DNA from: Defluviitaleaceae bacterium
GTDB taxonomy: Bacteria; Bacillota; Clostridia; Lachnospirales; WQUN01
NCBI GenBank assembly: GCA_009785605.1
Contig: WQVY01000015.1
Span: forward strand, 1 to 43,158
Reading direction: 5' to 3'
Length of the DNA stretch: 43,158 nucleotides
The notes beneath the pieces are model-generated. The model searched no databases and had not been told where the DNA came from. It saw only the letters and a program-made list of their open reading frames with translations. Both the position numbers and the translations under genes were made by a program. Positions 33,349 through 41,465 of this stretch are shown here, piece after piece (positions within the stretch are counted from its first letter, which is position 1; each line of letters begins with the position of its first letter).

Positions 33349-34951
33349 GGTATAACTTATACAGCCCGGTAACCACATCACGGTCATTAACATCAACAAA
33401 AACAGCTTTGCCTGATGGTAAAAATGCTACTTCTTCGCGCCCTATGGTGCGCCCTATCTTTTTTTCTATAGCCGATATTGTTTGCTTGCGTTTTGTGTCC
33501 GGTTTCCTTAGGAAGCCGGGCATATTTTTTCCCCTTACCATTGCCAGCCAGTCGCAAATCATGCATGACTCAAGCGCGTCTTTGTCTATCCCGGGGATGG
33601 TTAGGAAGCAGTCATGTATTTTTTTCGCGTAGTCTTCTAGGGGAAGGCCATGGTTTTCGCAGTATTCGCCTAGCTTGTGAAATAAAGTAAAGGGGCGCAG
33701 CTTGAGCTTATTATCGGCTGATTGAAATAATACATATTTGATGGTGGACAAAAACCGGCCTTTGTTGTGGGTGTGCCGTAGTGCGTTTTCTGTTTGCTTA
33801 AGCGTACGTATGTCACTAACACTAAGCCAACTGCTGGATATAATTTCATATGGCGGGGACTCTTGGTACAGTATCCCAAGCTCGCCGGCTTGTTTGCGAA
33901 GGCTGCTGCCATGCAGTAGTTTTAGGAAACCTAGCTGCAAGTCATGCGCGCCAAGTTTATATGCACGGTCAAAGCTGTCTTTGAAGATTGCCAATGTCTC
34001 GTGAGGTAGCCCCGCGATTAAATCCACATGGATATGAATGTTGCCAGGGACTAGTAGGGTTTTTATGTTTTGTTCGGCCTTGGTAAGGTCGGCTTTTCTG
34101 GAAACGGCTTTTAGGGTTGGCTCGTGGTAGCTTTGTAGCCCGGCCTCAAACTGGATGCGGCCGGGTGGGGCAGTGTTTAACAGCATGAGCGTGCGCTCGT
34201 CAAATAAGTCCGCCGCAACCTCGAAGTGGAAGCAGCAACTTGTGTCCAGTGATATCACATACTCGAATAGCTGGTATGCCCGCTGTGGGTTGATGTTGAA
34301 TGTACGGTCTATGAGTTTTATTGTCCTCGCGCCGGACTTGGAGAGTTTGCATAGCTGCTCTTTTGCGGTTTGTATTGGGAAAAATATTAGCTTGCTCTCA
34401 CCAGAGAGGCAAAACGCACAGCTATATGGGCAGCCCCTAGAGGTTTCTAGGTATGCTAGGCGGTTTTTTAATGTGCTGATGTAGGTAGCGTTGTATGGGT
34501 CCAGGGGGTTGCATTGTTCTGTGAGTGTAGATTCATGTATATGGTTTCCTGTATTTTTATCTCCCAGCGCGTCCAAGAATACCGGGAGCTGCCGCTCGCC
34601 TTCCCCATGTATTACATAGTCTGCGCCGCTTGCCAGCCAATAATCCGCGTTGTATGATGCTTCTGGGCCGCCTAGTACAAATATACAATTGGGTAGTTGC
34701 TCCTTGAGTAGTTTTAGTAAACCAGGCAACTTGGCCGCGTTCCATATATATGTCGAGATGCCAACAACATCTGGTTTATGGGTGGCAATTGCTGCGGATA
34801 TCTCGCTATCTTGCTGGTGGATTGTGGCCTCTATTATTTCTACATCATGAGCCTTGTGGGCATATTCGCTTATACCCTTTGCCAGCACCCACACAGAAAG
34901 CGCCGAGTGTACATATTTCGAGTTTATGGCTAAAAGAACAACTTTACTCAC
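33335..34951 (-). CDS. B12-binding-domain radical SAM protein (DUF4080 type)
   Basis: A 538-residue protein. Residues about 1-140 form a cobalamin-binding Rossmann domain (VVLLAINSKYVHSALSVWVLA, then VGISTYIWNA and VLGGPEASY). The radical SAM domain follows with CX3CX2C in SRGCPYSCAFC near residue 173, and the DLIAGLPHETL segment. The C-terminal part (LFHKLGEYCENHGLPLEDYAKKIHDCF, then MICDWLAMVRGKNMPGFLR) matches the DUF4080 type. The start is GTG at 34951 with GGATGTGA upstream. It lies on the opposite strand from the glycan genes on both sides, so linkage to them is uncertain; relatives occur as orphan genes in many Clostridia. Reaction unknown; a methylation or rearrangement is possible. 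Confidence 0.88.
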   Translation of the reverse strand: MSKVVLLAINSKYVHSALSVWVLAKGISEYAHKAHDVEIIEATIHQQDSEISAAIATHKPDVVGISTYIWNAAKLPGLLKLLKEQLPNCIFVLGGPEASYNADYWLASGADYVIHGEGERQLPVFLDALGDKNTGNHIHESTLTEQCNPLDPYNATYISTLKNRLAYLETSRGCPYSCAFCLSGESKLIFFPIQTAKEQLCKLSKSGARTIKLIDRTFNINPQRAYQLFEYVISLDTSCCFHFEVAADLFDERTLMLLNTAPPGRIQFEAGLQSYHEPTLKAVSRKADLTKAEQNIKTLLVPGNIHIHVDLIAGLPHETLAIFKDSFDRAYKLGAHDLQLGFLKLLHGSSLRKQAGELGILYQESPPYEIISSSWLSVSDIRTLKQTENALRHTHNKGRFLSTIKYVLFQSADNKLKLRPFTLFHKLGEYCENHGLPLEDYAKKIHDCFLTIPGIDKDALESCMICDWLAMVRGKNMPGFLRKPDTKRKQTISAIEKKIGRTIGREEVAFLPSGKAVFVDVNDRDVVTGLYKLYPNPV

Positions 34952-34997
34952 GTTTAATCACATCCGGTTTTGATTTTTGTTTATAGTTTATGGCGCA

Positions 34998-35003
34998 ATT
35001 ATA
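34998..35003 (-). promoter_or_regulatory. Possible extended -10 for the radical SAM gene
   Basis: TATAAT on the minus strand is preceded by TGC, making an extended -10 about 47 bases before the GTG start. No good -35 is present at the proper distance. Confidence 0.4.
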
Positions 35004-35065
35004 GCAAAATATGGCCTATCTCCACTACCGGCAACAATCTTACTTTAGAATCGGTCATATCTTTC

Positions 35066-35106
35066 TTGGATTATCAATTGACATAATCTAAGAGTATGGT
35101 TATCCT
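35066..35106 (+). promoter_or_regulatory. Promoter with overlapping operator for URO-D/Gfo operon
   Basis: TTGACA (35078-35083), a 17-base spacer and TATCCT (35101-35106) form a good sigma-A promoter 62 bases before the URO-D-like gene. An inverted repeat, TTGGATTAT (35066-35074) and ATAATCTAA (35083-35091), with one mismatch and an 8-base centre, covers the -35. That position suits a repressor that would keep the operon off until its substrate appears. No regulator for it is seen in the window. Confidence 0.7.
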
Positions 35107-35168
35107 CGAATTGAAGAAAATGTACAACACAAGACATCGCCCATAGTTGGCGTGTTAGGAGGCTATAT

Positions 35169-36401
35169 ATGAAGTTCACCCCCAAAGACAGGGAGATCTT
35201 GCGCGAGTTAGCAAATAAATACGCCGCATTAGCCGCGCTACCTGTGCAAAAAGAGCGCTACGAGCGTGGGCGCGACATCAATGACCTAAAACCCCGCCGC
35301 CCAATGGTATGGTTGCACGAGATACCGTGGCACGAAATGGACATAGACGGCAACCTGACTCTTTACTGCCAAGACGACTTCGCCAGGCGAATGGAGCAGC
35401 ATTTTCGCATGACGCTGTACCGCTGGGAGTATATCCAGGGCGATATGGTGGTAAGGAACTCATACAACATACCCAGGCACTACACCACAACCGGTATGGG
35501 TGTAGATATAAACGAGCATGTACTATCAACAGATGATAACAATCATATAATATCCCACAGCTACCTAGACCAACTAGATACAATAGAAAAAGTTAACGCA
35601 CTACACGAGCCTGTTCTAACCGCTTTCCCAGAAACAGATAACCAGAGGGTAGAGTGGGCCAACGATATACTAGACGGCATTTTGCCCGTAAGGCTAGAAG
35701 GGTACTGTTTATACCATGCCCCGTGGGACCGTATCCCGCGGCACCGTGGTGTGATGCAAGTATTGTCTGACTTGGCTTTCGAGCCGGAGTTTACCCATGC
35801 AATCATGAAAAAATTTACACAGGGCGCATTGGCAACCATGCGGCAAATGGAAGCACTTGACCTGTTTGACTCAGATGTTTCCGACTTGCACTGCACGCCG
35901 CCATATGTTTCCGGCTTCGAGCCGCCAAGCGGCCCTGCTACCATGAAAAACACCTGGTATAGGGGCATGTCGCAGCTGTTTACGGAAGTTTCGCCGCAGA
36001 TGTTTGAGGAATTTGAGCTTAACTACGCCAAGCCGCTGATGGCGGAGTTTGGGCTGGTGTACTACGGATGTTGCGAGGCACTGGATAACAAGATAAGCCT
36101 ACTTAAAACCATACCCAACCTGCGCAAGATAGGCGTAAGCCCATGGGCCAATGCCGAAGCATGTGCAGAGCAAATTGGCGGTGACTATGTATACGCCCAC
36201 AAGCCCAACCCAGCCCATGTGTCTGGCACTTTTGATGCAGACGTGGTACGCAAAGAAATTGCCCATGTCATAGAAACATGCCATAAATATGGCTGCCCAT
36301 ATGAGTTTGTGATAAAAGATATAAGCACCGTAACATACAAACCCCAAAATCTAATAAACTGGACCAAAACAGTCAAAGAGACCATAGACGCATATTACTA
36401 A
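35169..36401 (+). CDS. URO-D-superfamily protein
   Basis: A 410-residue protein that resembles uroporphyrinogen decarboxylase-fold proteins (URO-D, MtaA/MtbA methyltransferases), not a true HemE. The N-terminal 60 residues are helical. The barrel signature in the second half (FGLVYYGCCEALDNKISLLKTIPNLRKIGVSPWANAEACAEQIGGDYVYAHKPNPAH) corresponds to the HSCGN...LNPWEP...GGVDT pattern of that fold. The metal-site Cys is kept, but the His before it is Tyr. It lies 11 bases before a Gfo/Idh/MocA gene, with a shared promoter. Relatives are often called URO-D family hypothetical proteins near sugar genes. Corrinoid-dependent transfer or sugar-derivative chemistry is possible; heme synthesis is unlikely. 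Confidence 0.78.
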   Translation: MKFTPKDREILRELANKYAALAALPVQKERYERGRDINDLKPRRPMVWLHEIPWHEMDIDGNLTLYCQDDFARRMEQHFRMTLYRWEYIQGDMVVRNSYNIPRHYTTTGMGVDINEHVLSTDDNNHIISHSYLDQLDTIEKVNALHEPVLTAFPETDNQRVEWANDILDGILPVRLEGYCLYHAPWDRIPRHRGVMQVLSDLAFEPEFTHAIMKKFTQGALATMRQMEALDLFDSDVSDLHCTPPYVSGFEPPSGPATMKNTWYRGMSQLFTEVSPQMFEEFELNYAKPLMAEFGLVYYGCCEALDNKISLLKTIPNLRKIGVSPWANAEACAEQIGGDYVYAHKPNPAHVSGTFDADVVRKEIAHVIETCHKYGCPYEFVIKDISTVTYKPQNLINWTKTVKETIDAYY

Positions 36402-36412
36402 GGAGGCACTAC

Positions 36413-37462
36413 ATGAAAGTAGCAGTAATTGGGTGCGGCACCATAGCCAACAGCGCACATATCCCATCCTATATCAACAACCCAATAACAGAAATCAAGT
36501 ATTTTTGTGACATCATCCCCGAGAAGGCTATGGAAGCTGTAAGCAAGTACGGTTGTGGTATAGCTGTGACAGACTATCGCGAAGTACTAGCAGACCCAGA
36601 AGTTACAGCAATTTCTATATGCACACCCAACGACGTACACGCGCCCATAGCAATAGATGCCATGCGCGCCGGTCTGCATGTGCTATGCGAAAAGCCCGCC
36701 GCTCGTACTTTCCACGAAGCCCAGCAGATGCAACAAGTACAGCACGAGACTGGCGTGACCCTAAACATAGGTGTTGTAAACCGCTTTAACGACAGCGTTA
36801 ACCTAATCAAGAAATATATAGACAGCGGCAAACTGGGCGAGATTTATAGGGTATATGCCAGCTTTAGGTCCCACCGCTCTATCCCTGGGCTTGGCGGGGC
36901 GTTTACAACAAAGGCCATAGCCGGTGGCGGCGTGCTTATAGATTGGGGCGTACATTACCTAGATATAGTAATGTACTGCTTGGGTGACCCGGAGGTATAT
37001 AGTGTTTCTGGCGAAGTATTTGGTAAGCTTGGGCGCGATATAAGCAACTATGCATATACAAACATGTGGGCGGGCCCGCCGGTTGTAGGTGGCACCTTTG
37101 ACGTAGAAGACTCCGTAACGGCACTTATCCGTACCCAAGGGCCAACTATAACCATAAACGGCGCCTGGGCCGAAAACATCGGGGTAGGCGAACAATTTAT
37201 AGATTTTATTGGTGATAAAGCCGGGATACGCCTCAAATACGGCGGAGACTTTACGGTTTATACCGCCGAAAACGGCGCACTAGTAGAGTATAAGCCGCAG
37301 TTTAAATCCAGTGATATGTACCAACAAGAAATAGATAATTTTGTAGACTGTATAGAAACAGGAGCGAAATCACCCGCTCACATAGACACTGCTATCATTA
37401 CCGCGCAGATGATGCAAGCCATATATGACTCGGCTGTGCAGCACCGGGAGGTTTATTTGTAG
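36413..37462 (+). CDS. Gfo/Idh/MocA-family oxidoreductase
   Basis: A 349-residue NAD(P)-dependent dehydrogenase of the sugar and inositol type. The Rossmann motif VAVIGCGTIANSAHIPSY begins at residue 3. The family hallmark CEKPAA is near 93-98, where Lys is catalytic. The C-terminal alpha/beta domain includes GGGVLIDWGVHYLDIVMYCLG with the Asp and His that complete the site. It starts 11 bases after the URO-D-like gene with AAGGAGG and is followed by a strong terminator, so the two form one unit. The substrate is probably a sugar, polyol or derivative. Confidence 0.92.
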   Translation: MKVAVIGCGTIANSAHIPSYINNPITEIKYFCDIIPEKAMEAVSKYGCGIAVTDYREVLADPEVTAISICTPNDVHAPIAIDAMRAGLHVLCEKPAARTFHEAQQMQQVQHETGVTLNIGVVNRFNDSVNLIKKYIDSGKLGEIYRVYASFRSHRSIPGLGGAFTTKAIAGGGVLIDWGVHYLDIVMYCLGDPEVYSVSGEVFGKLGRDISNYAYTNMWAGPPVVGGTFDVEDSVTALIRTQGPTITINGAWAENIGVGEQFIDFIGDKAGIRLKYGGDFTVYTAENGALVEYKPQFKSSDMYQQEIDNFVDCIETGAKSPAHIDTAIITAQMMQAIYDSAVQHREVYL

Positions 37463-37511
37463 TATGTGTGTGAGTCCAACTTATTCAAAATAACTGTTAT
37501 TCCCACAGAAG

Positions 37512-37566
37512 AAGCCCGAGCATATGAGGACGTAAAATCCCCCTATGTCGGGCTTTTTGGTTTTTT
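37512..37566 (+). terminator. Terminator after the Gfo/Idh/MocA gene
   Basis: AAGCCCGA (37512-37519) pairs with TCGGGCTT (37548-37555). The stem extends inward through CATA/TATG and several G-C pairs. T-rich runs follow (TTTTTGGTTTTTT). It closes the URO-D/Gfo operon 50 bases after its stop. Confidence 0.85.
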
Positions 37567-37610
37567 GGCCATATCATATCAGATATATCTGACGCGAAAT
37601 TAATATTGAC

Positions 37611-37639
37611 TTGATAATAGTTATACCCTGTCGTATAAT
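37611..37639 (+). promoter_or_regulatory. Promoter of the DUF4143-type ATPase
   Basis: TTGATA (37611-37616), a 17-base spacer and TATAAT (37634-37639) lie 23 bases before the ATG. A near-consensus sigma-A promoter. Confidence 0.75.
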
Positions 37640-37662
37640 ATTAATGAGAGGAGTTGACATTT

Positions 37663-38874
37663 ATGGTTATTCGTGAAAATTATTTATCTAAAATACGCCC
37701 GTTTATCGGCAAGGACATCATAAAGGTCTTGACCGGTGTCCGACGCGGCGGTAAAAGTGTACTTTTGCAACAGATTATAGATGAGATAAATAGCTCAAAC
37801 ACAATTTTCCTCAATTTTGAGGATTTAGGCAATCAACATCTTTGTGAATATAATGCGTTCCATGATTTTATTTGCAGTAAAATTGGTGATAGTAAAGAGC
37901 AATTCTATTTATTTTTTGACGAGATTCAAGAAGTTAAAGGATGGGAAAAGACCGTCAATTCTTTGCGTGTAAAATTTAAGGCAGACATATATATTACTGG
38001 CTCAAATTCACGCTTGCTTTCGGGTGAACTTGCCACATATATTGCTGGCCGCTATGTATCCTTTGTGATTTATCCCTTTTCTTTTGCGGAGTTTAAAGAT
38101 GTGAATCAGGTTGCATGGGCGAGCAGTTCGCGCAGCGAACGACCAGCCGCAGATTATACTTTTGATGAATACATCCAATACGGCGGGATGCCTTTTCTGT
38201 CAAGCATAGGTTTTGAGCCGTCTGTAAGCAAAAACTATTTACAAGACGTCTTTAACTCAGTCATGCTAAAGGATATTGTTAAGCGTAACAACATCCGTGA
38301 CGTGGACTTGTTAGAGCGTATTATTTCGTATGCACTAGCTAACATAGGAAAAAGCTTCTCGGCTACAAGCATATCAAAGTTTTTTAAAGACGAAAAAAGA
38401 GCGATTGCACCCGAAACTGTCTTGAATTATTTGAAATGGTGCGAAGAAGCGTATTTATTCTACCGACTTAAAAGTCAAGATATAAATGGTAAAAAAATGT
38501 TAAGGGTGAATGAAAAATATTATGTTGTTGACCACGGTTTGCGCGAAGCAATTGTGGGAGCTAACTTGCAAAGCACTGAAATCATCCTTGAAAATATCGT
38601 AGGACTTGAACTCCTTCGTAGAGGATACAAGATCTGTGTTGGGCGTGTTGGTGAAAAAGAAATAGACTTCGTTGGGGAGAAGAATGGCGATAAGCTATAT
38701 ATTCAAGTCTGCTATCTATTAGACAAAGAATCGACTATTCTGCGTGAGTTCGGTTCTCTATTAGAGGTAAAAGATAACTATCCAAAGTTTGTTCTGTATA
38801 AGGAAAGTTCTTTTATGGGCAATTACGAAGGAATACCAGCGATGAAAATTGAAGACTGGTTGATGGAGAGTTGA
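37663..38874 (+). CDS. AAA ATPase with DUF4143-type C-terminus
   Basis: A 403-residue ATPase. The ATG at 37663 is preceded by GAGAGGAG at 9 bases. Walker A is G25-VRRGGK-S32 (LTGVRRGGKSVLL), Walker B is YLFFDEIQEV near 88, and the sensor ITGSNSRLLSGELATYIAGRY follows. The C-terminal half (YLQDVFNSVMLKDIVKRNNIRD, then KKMLRVNEKYYVVDHGLREAI and GEKEIDFVGEK) has the winged-helix and nuclease-like (DUF4143) arrangement. Such proteins are common orphans in gut Clostridia and Bacteroidia, and their role is unknown. Residues about 152-163 (SSSRSERPAAD) look like an in-frame inserted palindromic element. Codons are AT-rich compared with the glycan locus. Own promoter. Confidence 0.9.
   Translation: MVIRENYLSKIRPFIGKDIIKVLTGVRRGGKSVLLQQIIDEINSSNTIFLNFEDLGNQHLCEYNAFHDFICSKIGDSKEQFYLFFDEIQEVKGWEKTVNSLRVKFKADIYITGSNSRLLSGELATYIAGRYVSFVIYPFSFAEFKDVNQVAWASSSRSERPAADYTFDEYIQYGGMPFLSSIGFEPSVSKNYLQDVFNSVMLKDIVKRNNIRDVDLLERIISYALANIGKSFSATSISKFFKDEKRAIAPETVLNYLKWCEEAYLFYRLKSQDINGKKMLRVNEKYYVVDHGLREAIVGANLQSTEIILENIVGLELLRRGYKICVGRVGEKEIDFVGEKNGDKLYIQVCYLLDKESTILREFGSLLEVKDNYPKFVLYKESSFMGNYEGIPAMKIEDWLMES
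38115..38152 (+). repeat. In-frame palindromic insertion within the ATPase gene
   Basis: GTTCGC (38126-38131), GCA and GCGAAC (38135-38140) form a perfect hairpin inside a GC-rich stretch that interrupts an otherwise AT-rich gene. It encodes SSSRSERPAA between the strand FAEFKDVNQV and DYTFDEYIQYGG, where most relatives have only a short loop. The boundaries are approximate. Confidence 0.6.
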
Positions 38875-38948
38875 TCAACGAATACAAAGGAATGCAAGTA
38901 GTCTGTTGAAATTTCGGGCATGTAGTTATAGAAGCTGGAGGGATTGGG

Positions 38949-39659
38949 ATGAAGTGGCTATGTGTTGCAATATTATTTTTACTTATAACACAACTGATTT
39001 TTTCTATTCCCGCACCATTTTGGTTTTTAGAAGCTGTATGGGGTGCTGGAGATTTTATTACATTTGTAAGCACGACATTTTTGGGTTATATAGCAATTAG
39101 CCAGAGTTACTTGGCCAACAAGACAAATATTAGCATGCAAGAAACAAATGAAAGGATGCATATGCTTCAACTTGCACAGATAGTATCTATAATAGCCGTG
39201 AAGGGCATATACATTCAAAAGCGACTTTTTGAAGAAGCTAAAACAGAAAGTGCTATTCAGTTGGTTGATGAAACAATAAGTCTTGATAGTGATGACAGCA
39301 TACTTTTATCAAATGAGCATTACTGGATTGATATAACATTTGAGAATAGGAGCAAATATCCAATAGCAAGCTTAATTACTTGCCCACATAATATTAGCCC
39401 TCTATTTTATGGTATTAAGAATGTCGACCGCAGAGCAATCTATATTGCAGATGAGGGCATATCATGTATTCGACTTATTATTCCGAGTGCGATATTGGAA
39501 GAGTGTGATGTTAAAAAAATTGCTTTTCGCTGGCAATTTATCAATATATTCAAGCAACATACCGAAGCAACACTATTTATTGACGATTTAACTTTACACA
39601 AACCACGATATGATTTTCGGTTATCGCTATATAAGAACATGCGTAAGAAGGAGAGCTAG
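38949..39659 (+). CDS. Membrane protein of unknown function
   Basis: A 236-residue protein I do not recognise. Two membrane helices at about 4-22 (LCVAILFLLITQLIFSIPA) and 30-52 (AVWGAGDFITFVSTTFLGYIAIS) are followed by a helical stretch and a soluble domain of 150 residues with beta-rich character (HYWIDITFENRSKYPIASLI, ISCIRLIIPSAILEE). The start has GGAGGG 6 bases upstream. It follows the ATPase by 74 bases and shares its AT-rich codons. The two may form one acquired unit, but no functional link is visible. Confidence 0.75.
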   Translation: MKWLCVAILFLLITQLIFSIPAPFWFLEAVWGAGDFITFVSTTFLGYIAISQSYLANKTNISMQETNERMHMLQLAQIVSIIAVKGIYIQKRLFEEAKTESAIQLVDETISLDSDDSILLSNEHYWIDITFENRSKYPIASLITCPHNISPLFYGIKNVDRRAIYIADEGISCIRLIIPSAILEECDVKKIAFRWQFINIFKQHTEATLFIDDLTLHKPRYDFRLSLYKNMRKKES

Positions 39660-39821
39660 CAGAGTGCCAATACGACATTAACATTTTTATATTTCCACGT
39701 ATGTCATTTACTTTGGCGTGTGTAACATTGACTAGCTTCTCCAGACTCTCTATGTCGATAAAGATGTTTATCTCGGCCGATTTTGCAAAACTTGTGAAAG
39801 CTAACAAAAACATTGAATTTA

Positions 39822-41408
39822 CTAAACCTTCTCAACAGCAGAAGCATCAACCCCAGCATCGCCCCTCCGCGCTTTCCTGGCAAACAGCCGCATAACTTCA
39901 TCCTTGGATATGCAGCCAGTTATAACCACGCCCCACAAGTAAACCAGCCCCAGGACCGCTATGGCAAACACAAGTCCAACCCTAAGCCCAAGGGCATCTA
40001 TAAACAGCCAATTAGCCAAAAACCTAGCCAACAAGCCGGCTACAGCCGCCACAATAAGGGGCTTAACCAGCCAATCCAAAAATGGTGTCTCAAGCACTAT
40101 AAACTGCCGTACTTTATATAGCCCAAGAGCAATAACCACAGTAAGGCTAACCAAACCCCCAAAAATATAGGCATTGAGCCCATATACAGGCACAAGCAAG
40201 TATATAAATGCAATACTAATCGCAGAAGAAATTATACTATTACGGAAAATAAACATCTGACACCCCAGCCCATTAAGCACGCCAGACAATATTATTTGCA
40301 TATAAATAAACGGGCACATAATCCCAAGCAGTTGAAGCATAAACCCAATAGGCTGGTTGTAAATTGCCATCCCCAGCTCATGTCCAAAAAAGAAAAACAG
40401 CGCCGCCGCCCCCATCCCAGTAATAGAGGCAAAAAGCATGGCCTTGGATGTAGCATTGGTGATACGGTCAAGCCGGTTGGCGGCCGCAGCCTCGCTAACA
40501 GCAGGCACCAAAGTTACGCTTAGCGCAGTAAGCACCGCTGTAGGGAAAAATATAAGCGGCATTGCCATCCCGGTAATGCGCCCAAACTCGCTAATAGCAT
40601 CTGTAGCAGAAAGGCCATATAACTGCAACCGTGACGGGATAAGTACATTTTCCCAAGCAGAAAGAAGCGACCCAGTTACCCGGTTACCAGTAAGCGGCAA
40701 AGCCATAGACATAATTAATACAAACGCCTGACCAGACGACAATACCGGACGCTTAAAAAAGCGTCTTTTGTTTTTGTGCACCCGGTAAGAAATAAACACA
40801 AAAAAGAACGAAAATATTTCTTCTGCCACAATGGCAATAACGGCGGCAACAGCCGCATATGTAAGCCCACGCGGTACAAAGCGTGCGGCAACAAAATAAA
40901 TCACTACCATGCGCACTACCTGCTCCAGCACCTGGTTGGCAGCAGGGATTTTTGTCTCCTGCAGCCCAATAAAATACCCGCGCATACATGTCCCGGCCGC
41001 CATAAAAGGAAAAGCCAGTGCCAAAATCTTAAGTGGCATGTATGTGCGCGGGTCATTAAAAAAATGCACAGCAAGCAAGTCCGCACCTAGGTATAGTGCA
41101 ACAGTAAGCCCTGCACCCAGCAGCGTGGTAATAACCACAGACTGCTTAAGCACACGACCCATATTGCCATATTCGCCCTTGGCCCTTTCTTGGGCTGTAA
41201 GCTTAGAAACAGTAGTGTTAAACCCAGCACATGAGATGCTCCAGGCTAGAGCATATACCGGCATTATAAGCTGGTAAAGCCCCATGCCCTCTGCCCCCAT
41301 AAGGTTGGACATGTATATCCGATATACAAAGCCCAAAATCCGCGTTACTACACCGGCGGCAGTAAGAGTTAATGCCCCGGCCAATACTTTTCGGCTAATA
41401 GTACCCAC
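39822..41408 (-). CDS. SpoVB-like polysaccharide/lipid flippase
   Basis: A 528-residue multi-span membrane protein of the MVF/MOP superfamily, with about 14 helices. The N-terminus (KVLAGALTLTAAGVVTRILGFVYRIYMSNLMGAEGMGLYQLIMPVYALAWSIS) and the segments GTCMRGYFIGLQETKIPAANQVLEQVVRMV and FPTAVLTALSVTLVPAVSEAAA are typical of stage V sporulation protein B. In B. subtilis SpoVB is needed for spore cortex synthesis, probably as a lipid II-type flippase. The start is a GTG at 41408 with only a weak ribosome site. It lies 57 bases after the permease gene. A general oligosaccharide exporter cannot be excluded. Confidence 0.9.
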   Translation of the reverse strand: MGTISRKVLAGALTLTAAGVVTRILGFVYRIYMSNLMGAEGMGLYQLIMPVYALAWSISCAGFNTTVSKLTAQERAKGEYGNMGRVLKQSVVITTLLGAGLTVALYLGADLLAVHFFNDPRTYMPLKILALAFPFMAAGTCMRGYFIGLQETKIPAANQVLEQVVRMVVIYFVAARFVPRGLTYAAVAAVIAIVAEEIFSFFFVFISYRVHKNKRRFFKRPVLSSGQAFVLIMSMALPLTGNRVTGSLLSAWENVLIPSRLQLYGLSATDAISEFGRITGMAMPLIFFPTAVLTALSVTLVPAVSEAAAANRLDRITNATSKAMLFASITGMGAAALFFFFGHELGMAIYNQPIGFMLQLLGIMCPFIYMQIILSGVLNGLGCQMFIFRNSIISSAISIAFIYLLVPVYGLNAYIFGGLVSLTVVIALGLYKVRQFIVLETPFLDWLVKPLIVAAVAGLLARFLANWLFIDALGLRVGLVFAIAVLGLVYLWGVVITGCISKDEVMRLFARKARRGDAGVDASAVEKV

Positions 41409-41465
41409 CCCATATACAAGCGTGTTATACAGACATGTATATGATAAAGGTGTGGGTGTATATGC

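Noticed and set aside
35169-36401. hemE (true uroporphyrinogen decarboxylase)
   Set aside because: The N-terminal RQAGRY signature of HemE is absent and the gene sits with a sugar-type dehydrogenase.
39577-39813. Minus-strand 78-codon open frame (contains SAEINIFIDIESLEKLVNVTHAKV)
   Set aside because: It starts just after spoVB on the same strand, but its ribosome site is 14 bases away, its last 83 bases are antisense to the membrane protein gene, and the C-terminal part looks random. It may be a remnant, but support is too weak for a gene call.
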